DNA of 64,000 nucleotides from Geotrypetes seraphini (lineage: Eukaryota > Chordata > Amphibia > Gymnophiona > Dermophiidae), in NCBI RefSeq assembly GCF_902459505.1, contig NC_047094.1:29497241-29561240 (forward strand), in the 5' to 3' direction. The translations under genes were made by a program, and so were the position numbers. Of this stretch, positions 57,925-64,000 are shown one piece after another. Under the pieces are notes generated by a model. That model did not search any database. It had not been told where the DNA came from and saw only the letters and a list, made by a program, of their open reading frames with translations. The stretch's first letter is position 1. Every line of letters begins with the position of its first letter.

Positions 57925-58859
57925 ATTATCCCATTTATTTTGAGGAAAGGTTGCCAACTACTTGTGGATTCATAAAATGATTGCTTTCCTTTTATATAGG
58001 TGCTTCAGTCACACACCTTTCTGTTTGGTTTTTTCCTCTGATGCTTCCCTATTGTTGCAGCCTATTGAATGAGAAGGGCTGTGCTATTAAGGGTTAGCTA
58101 ATTGGGAGTGACAGTGGCTTTTGTTTGGTTCTGTAGATAAGTCATTATCGTTTATTCTAAATATAATAGCTCCTCCAGGTAAGTTGCTTTTCAACTTTTC
58201 AACTTTTTATGACATTCAGATGTTATGCTTTGTTTGCCAAGTTGCAATGCAGGATCCCAAACTGACTGTGTAGTTCCTATGATTTACTTTCCATTTAGCT
58301 ATGGGTAAAAAAATCTTTTACCCGAATCACCAATTGCTTGCCACAACTGGCAGGCAGGACACCTCACTTGGGGAGTCTCTTGACTAGTGTAACTTTAACC
58401 TCATGCTATTACCCACTTCAGTGAATGCAGTAATGATATACACGAGCAAATGGGAGCCTTCGTCTAGTTGGCATCAATTTTGAGAGCTCAACAGGGAATG
58501 AGGAAGTAGGGATTGTTTTGGCCCCTTACACTTATTGGATAGGGAGGATTCTAGGCTTGAGTGCTACCAATAGAGGCAGTCGACATCTATGCAGTGCGGA
58601 GACCCTCCAGCCACAGCCCCAATTTTAGTGTGCCGCAGCGTGGAAAAGTTTGCAAGAGACACTGGTCTAAAGCTTTCTGCAAATCTAGGTACACTGCATC
58701 AACTGGCTCACCTTTATCCACATGTTTAGTCACACCTTCAAAGAAATACAGATTAGTGAGGCAAGACCTTTCTTGGCTGAACCTATGCTGACTCTCCCAT
58801 TAAATCATGTTTGTCTATGTCACATGATTTACAATTTTATTTTTTATAATTGTTTCCAC
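57925..58859. other. Intergenic downstream of RPS15A
   Basis: 58610-58680 resembles the end of a hAT-type MITE (gtgtgccgcagcgtggaaaa, gcaagagacactgg), compare 16052. Otherwise nothing recognised. Confidence 0.4.
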
Positions 58860-59110
58860 TAGGCTTGTTTGTCAGGGAGAATCCCAGCATTCCTCCCTGT
58901 TATGTTTTTCTCTCTAGGGCTGTCCATCTGCTTTGTTATGAACTGAGGAGACGCAGCATGACCCGGTGTGAGGGAGGCAGGCTTTCTGCACTGGATTTCG
59001 CAATCAGGGGATCGTGGCTGATCAATCAATCAGGGGTTCAAGACCGATGTGCCTTTCTACTAGAAAGAAGATTATCAGGGTAAGAATCTAATCTTCCCGT
59101 CTGTCTGATT
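58860..59110 (+). mobile_element. DIRS-type terminal fragment (fossil)
   Basis: tgtccatctgctttgttatg, aactgaggag, tttctactagaaagaagatt and gggtaagaatctaatcttcc follow the order of the other DIRS-type ends here. Terminal repeat only; broken. Confidence 0.5.
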
Positions 59111-59215
59111 AGATTGTAAGCTCTACTGAGCAGGCACTTTCTCTTGAATGTTTTAATATACAGCACTGCGTATGTCTAGCAGCTCTATAGAAATGATTAG
59201 TAGTAATACTATTTT
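59105..59215 (+). mobile_element. L2-like LINE 3' tail
   Basis: agattgtaagctctactgag, then cactgcgtatgtctagcagc and tctatagaaatgattagtag. Confidence 0.7.
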
Positions 59216-61670
59216 GCCAGGCACTGGCCAAGCTGGTCCCCCAGGATGAACTGCATACACCAGAAGTTCCAGCAGCTGCTGGAGACATGCTGCCTACTTC
59301 TGCATTAAGGAAGCAGCACTTAGAAGAGGGGAGCAGCTCATGAACTGGCTGCTAGGGCTTTGGTATTCTGCTAGCAAAAGGAGCCTTAGAACATGGGGAC
59401 GAGGGATGTGTTGACCTCCCCCCCCCCCCCCCCCAATAGTCCACACCTGGGTGCCTCCAAAATTGGCTGGTTATGCTTCTGCCTGAAATAGAATTTCAAG
59501 TATCTTGTGCAATCACCAACTGAATTTCATCAGCACAGAGATGTGCACATAAACCAGGATCCTAAATGAAGTGCTTAAAGAAGATAAGAAAACATTAAAA
59601 TAGGAACCAGAACTGTGGTGGGGGGGGGGGTGCAAATGTGTATGTATGTATGGATAACTTGAAGGCAAGTATTCATAGATGTTTGAAATAATTAAACCAG
59701 TTGAGTACAACACCTGTTAATCCAATGTCCTGAATTCTTGTAAGATTGGGGTGATATAAAACAGACATTTTAATATTTGAAAGGTATTAATATACAAGCA
59801 AATATTTTCCAAAGACAGAGAACGTGGTATAACTAGAGAATATTAAGTTGCAGGGGAGGGTTAACTTAAGTACTTTTTCATGGAGTGTGCTTTGAAACCA
59901 AATCCAGTCGTTGAATAAAAGCAGTGCTGGAAGACTTCTGCAGTCTGTGCCCTGAAAACAGCAAGGACAGATCAAGATCAATTATGTGTATGTTTTATAT
60001 TACATCTTATCATATGCTATGAGTTTATCTTGTGAAAATGTCATGTCATTTACTATGTTACTGTATTTACAGTACTCTTTTTCTTTTTTCCTTTTCTTCC
60101 TCCTCCCCCCTCCCCTTTTTTTCTGCCTTTTAACCATCTTATTATTTCTGGTTCTATTTTTCGCCTTTTTTACTCCTCTCCAGTTTCCTTCATTCTCCTT
60201 TTCCTTTCTCTCCTGTTTCAATCCGTTCATATTATTTGAGTGTATCCATTCATATACTGTATAATTAATTATTTTATTCAATTAATCTTCATTTATAATA
60301 CCCCTTTGAATGTATTTTCTTTGATTTCTTTAACAATAAATTGACTATTCATAATTTCTTCTCTCTGTTCACATACATCTTGGTATTTCATAGTTTAAAA
60401 ACTAACCAATTTAATGCATCCAATAATATTACCTTACCAAAAGTCTCCCAATTTCCTACTATCCTACTCCCATGTACTACTATTCTGAAGTAGATTCAAA
60501 ATGGAAGTACAGTACAGCTCAATAACTTTAAATTCTTGTACAATCTCTCTGGAAGCTGAATGGATAGGATCTTGTATCTCTTAGCTTCAGCTGCAGGGCA
60601 ACTAAAAGATTATCTCTCCCCTTTGGGCTACCTGCCCGGGAGCTTCCTGTCTTGCCCAATTTGTTCCTGCAGCTTCACTGTATGGTTTCATCTCAGTTAA
60701 TTCTGCACGTGATTTGTTTTCACTTCCTAATCCTTTTTTTTTTCTTGGGTTTGTCCATGTGCCGGGGGTCAACTCTGCGAGTGATCCTTGGCATGAGATT
60801 TCAGACACTTTAAATTTTGTCTGCTCTGTAAGCCTGAAACTGCAGTAAGCCCTCTAGACAGCCTGCAGATTGGATTGGGTCTCCAGGTTTGGGAGCCATC
60901 TCTCCCCTGGTTCGTCTGCAAAGGGGTAGAGCACAGGCTGCTGCGGTTCCGAGGAGGTACGCCAGGATCATTACCGCGCTGCATGTCTTCCCTGATTTCC
61001 CTGAGGGGGTCCTGGTGGTTGTGATCTGAGGTGGCAGGGAAGGTGAGGTAGTCAGAAGACCTGAAAAATCCAGTTTATTCAGCTCCTGAGGTACTGATCT
61101 TGCTTGTACTGTGTCACAGAGTTTGCCAATTATGGGGGGTCCTCAAATTGATGTTTTGAGGGTTTCCCTGCATGCCCTGGTTCTCCCCCCCCCCCCCCCT
61201 GTAAAATCTAATTTTGCCGTTTTTTGTGTTTTCCTGATATTTGTGTTTTGGATAACATCTCATTTCTATAGATGTGATTTGTGCAAATGATTTATTAGGA
61301 CCCTTAGAATTCTGTTCCATTACAGAAAATGGAGTTTTGTTCTTTTTTGAGCAATTATTTAAAAACTGTATGTTCCCCTGGATAGATGAGACAAGCACTA
61401 GAATAAAGCAATATGTAAATGCCATATATATGAAAAACCACCTACTTTCTCAGAACATCACGCTCTAGTTATCCATTGAATAATTGTATGTTATTTTAGT
61501 ACTCCAGATCCAATAAGGTAAGTTGTTTTTTGTTTTTTGAAAGCCCTTGAGAAGAGTTGCAATAAAATACCTTTTTGTTAGTATCAGAGCTATGAAATGG
61601 AAATTTTGTGACTTTTCTTCTCAAGATGTAGGTTTGGTATGAATTTGTATCCTCTAGTACACACACAAAT
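59216..61670. other. Intergenic, unassigned
   Basis: G-run at 59619-59630, C-runs at 59418-59434 and 61186-61199, and a pyrimidine tract at 60075-60230. 60600-61260 read on the minus strand could be the 5' region of an L1-clade LINE, but no ORF1 domain is recognisable. No gene seen. Confidence 0.35.
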
Positions 61671-61671
61671 G

Positions 61672-62460
61672 TTTCTTAAAAACTTTATTAATTTTCGAAC
61701 TTACAATAAGTGTGTCAATATATTAAAACAGTTTAATAATAAGTATATCACTTAATAATCATCAATAGTACAAATGATATATTCTTATCTCCCATCTTTC
61801 CCACCACTTCCTATTATATAATCAATACCTTGTACAATATGTAATCATAAAATTACTCCCCCCCCCCCATAATTGAACCTGTAAATTTAAGGGAAAAATG
61901 TCATCTAATCAGTACAATATTTTGTTAATGGCTCCCACTCATCTTGAAATTTCCTAAAACATCCTTGCTATATTGCAATAAATCTTCCAATTTTATAAAT
62001 ATGACATAAGGAATTCCACCAGAAATTATAATTGAATCTACTCCAGTTTTTCCAATTATACGTAATTTGTTGAATGGCAACCCCAGTCATAAGTAATTGT
62101 TATTATTTGAAGAAATCTGACTTTTTGCCCTCATTGCCATACCAAACAGCACAGTATCATATGACAATGCCACTGGGTTGTCTAATAAACAATTGATTTG
62201 GTCCTAAATTGATTTCCAAAAAGTCATAATAAATGCACAATAGAATAATAAATGATTTAAAGTCCCTGCTTCGAGATGACAGTGCCAACATCTATTAGAC
62301 TTAGAGCTATTCAATTTTTGTAACCGAACAGGGGTCCATAATGCTCTATGTAACAAAAAAACATATTTGTCTCATAGATGCTGACATTGTACATCTCATC
62401 CTCCAAGTCCAAATTTGTACATAAATGTACATAAAATCAATTTTTTTTAAACTAGCATAA
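61672..62460 (-). pseudogene. L1-clade LINE, 3' end (decayed)
   Basis: On the minus strand, 62330-62200 reads RALWTPVRLQKLNSSKSNRC then WHCHLEAGTLNHLLFYCAFI and MTFWKS, the C-terminal Cys/His knuckle of L1-type ORF2 (compare 1745-1860). The 3' UTR ends with aataaagtttttaagaaaca at about 61690-61672. Confidence 0.75.
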
Positions 62461-62818
62461 GGCCAGTGAGCAGATCAAGTATAACAGCTGAAATTCTTGA
62501 CACTTTTTATAAATGGATAAAATGGACCAATTTCCACCCCTCATACAAATGTCAGTAAAATACATACTCATGAAATAATATTGTCCAGCCTTTTATTGAG
62601 CTGCTTAAAATGACTGGGGCATCTTGCAGTAAGTTCCAAATCGGCGTGCACTAAAAATATTTTGGAGGAAGTTGGTCTGGGGAGGAGGGATTGTGAGTTC
62701 TGCACTACTCAGTGTAGCTACATTACCGCATGCTAACTAGTTGAAACAGGATTAATGTGTGAGCCCCTTACCACCTACAAAATAGGTGTTGGTGCACATG
62801 TGCAAATTTGTTAAAATG

Positions 62819-63075
62819 TAGAGAATGACACGGTGACAAAATTCATCACCGTTCCCGTCCGCGCGGATAACCGCGGGAAACCATCTTCAAGCCAATCTTT
62901 AAGGAGAGAGGAAAGAATCAGAATATAATTGGGCACAACCACTGACCTGCAAGCTTTGCTTTGAAGAATGCTGGTGTAGAAGGACCGAGTTTGAAATAGT
63001 AGAAAATGACATGGGATTATTTCCCGCGGTTATCCACGGGAACGGTGATGAATTTTGTCACCGTGTCATTCTCTA
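62819..63075. mobile_element. Foldback hAT element, 257 bp
   Basis: Starts TAGAGAATGACACGG and ends CCGTGTCATTCTCTA, flanked by exact TTAAAATG (62811-62818 and 63076-63083). The first 62 bp and last 75 bp are inverted copies (gtgacaaaattcatcaccgt ... acggtgatgaattttgtcac). The right arm contains a whole copy of the 82-bp element seen at 22434, beginning about 62999. Confidence 0.95.
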
Positions 63076-63083
63076 TTAAAATG

Positions 63084-63900
63084 GTCATGGCCATTAATTG
63101 GAAAATTGGTCATTTTACTATTGTGGTAAAAATAGCTTTAACGTGAAAAATGCACACAAGGGTGTGCTGAGGCCACTTTTCACTACAACTTAGTAAAAGG
63201 ACCCAATAGTGAACTGTTGCAAAGGGACATGCTTTTCTAAATTCTGTCTGGAGTGTGGTCCTCTCCCTCTTCCTTTTAATTATTCAGATGGTCTGAAATT
63301 CCTGGCTGTTGCTGTGTTGTATGATTTGATTTTAAACCTGTAACCCGTTCTGAGCTCCTTGGGGGAAACAGAATAGAAAATGAATTAAAACTCTCCTCAT
63401 TTGATGCAAAGACAATAGAAATGTGTTATCTTTAGGCTTTGTGCCATTTCTTAAAGGGAAACTGGGTGAATAATTTAATTTTGAAAATGGGGAAAAAGGA
63501 TCTTTTTCTAAGGACAATGTTTACATAAAAAATAAACCAACTTAGATTTGAAAAAGAAATCATGTGTTCCCTTGCCATCAACCCCCTCACCCCCCTTGCA
63601 GGTCCTGAAGGACCACTTTCTATGTGAGTAACTGTCTGTGCATTGTGGAATGTATATACTTCTAACAACATACAGTGAGGGGAATTTTTGCACAGCTATT
63701 TAGCCGGTAAACATCTTTTAAAAATTGTCCTTACCTTTCTTTTTTTGTTCTCTGATTTCTTCACTAGAGGGCAGTTGGTTACTACTAATTGAAGCTTTGA
63801 GGGATTTTATTAAGTAGCAGAAATTGCTTTGCTGTTATGTACAGTTTTGTAACGAAATAAGAATAGCGTCTCTCGGCTTTTATTTGTGTCTGTAAGTTAA
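63084..63900. other. Intergenic, worn repeats
   Basis: 63180-63205 (acaacttagtaaaaggaccc) is one end of the MITE family of 3572. 63330-63390 resembles an L2-like tail (gtaacccgttctgagctcct). Nothing further. Confidence 0.45.
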
Positions 63901-64000
63901 ATAGTTTGCAGGTATTTCTTATATTTTATTAGTATGGGACGGGAGACGGGCGGGATCCATCCTGTGCTGGCCGGGAGGATGTGGAGTGATCACCAGGTGA
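63900..64000 (+). other. Possible start of a next gene at the right edge
   Basis: From about 63935 the sequence turns GC- and CpG-rich (gggacgggagacgggcggga). It contains an ATG at 63979 followed by six codons and a gtga donor-like site at 63997-64000. It could be a first exon, or only a repeat edge. Too short to judge. Confidence 0.2.

Noticed and set aside
63332-63693. Minus-strand frames near the right edge
   Set aside because: No domain, AT-rich, overlapping an L2-like tail remnant.

Overview
This is a window of vertebrate nuclear DNA. It holds three housekeeping genes in tandem on the + strand, set in intron and intergenic DNA that is mostly old transposons. The genes are the last seven coding exons of SMG1 (3151-10298; the 5' part lies left of the window), the whole coding sequence of ARL6IP1 (18461-28972, six exons, 203 aa) and the whole coding sequence of RPS15A (40406-57866, four coding exons plus a non-coding first exon, 130 aa). 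As I recall it, the order and relative orientation SMG1, ARL6IP1, RPS15A is the same on human 16p12. The joined exons keep frame, use GT/AG borders and give products of the expected length. The organism is most likely an amphibian, possibly a caecilian. That rests on the mix of CR1, L2-like, L1-clade, Penelope-like, DIRS-type, Helitron and many small hAT, Harbinger, Tigger and piggyBac-like elements. It is an inference, not a proof.

Layout. 1-2405: the 5' end of a minus-strand Helitron, rich in 182-bp tandem repeats, inserted in the 3' end of an L1-clade LINE. 3151-11490: SMG1 exons and 3' UTR, with a Harbinger-like MITE and L2-like and CR1 fragments in the introns. 11590-18100: intergenic L2-like LINEs, a 339-bp palindrome and a hAT MITE. 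18100-29480: ARL6IP1 with a CCAAT-box promoter; its introns hold L2-like pieces, hAT MITEs, DIRS-type fossils and a Penelope-like 3' end. 30330-34150: Penelope-like, CR1, hAT and L2-like elements. 34560-57905: RPS15A with a TCTCGCGAGA/5'TOP-type promoter. Its introns carry a 1.67-kb hAT element, a minisatellite-bearing Helitron, a 1.35-kb hAT element with a piggyBac-like MITE inside, Tigger-like MITEs, a very young 666-bp palindromic insertion, a CR1 inserted in an L2, and a large broken DIRS-type fossil. 57910-64000: intergenic repeats and a possible, unproven first exon at the right edge.

The three genes are not an operon. SMG1 is the kinase of nonsense-mediated decay, ARL6IP1 shapes endoplasmic-reticulum tubules, and RPS15A is a 40S ribosomal protein. 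I found no new multi-gene system. The most unusual structures are the near-perfect palindrome with a 13-bp target duplication at 47500-48191, a hAT family with TAGAGAATGACACGG ends present in several size classes with exact 8-bp duplications, and two Helitrons that each carry a private tandem array.
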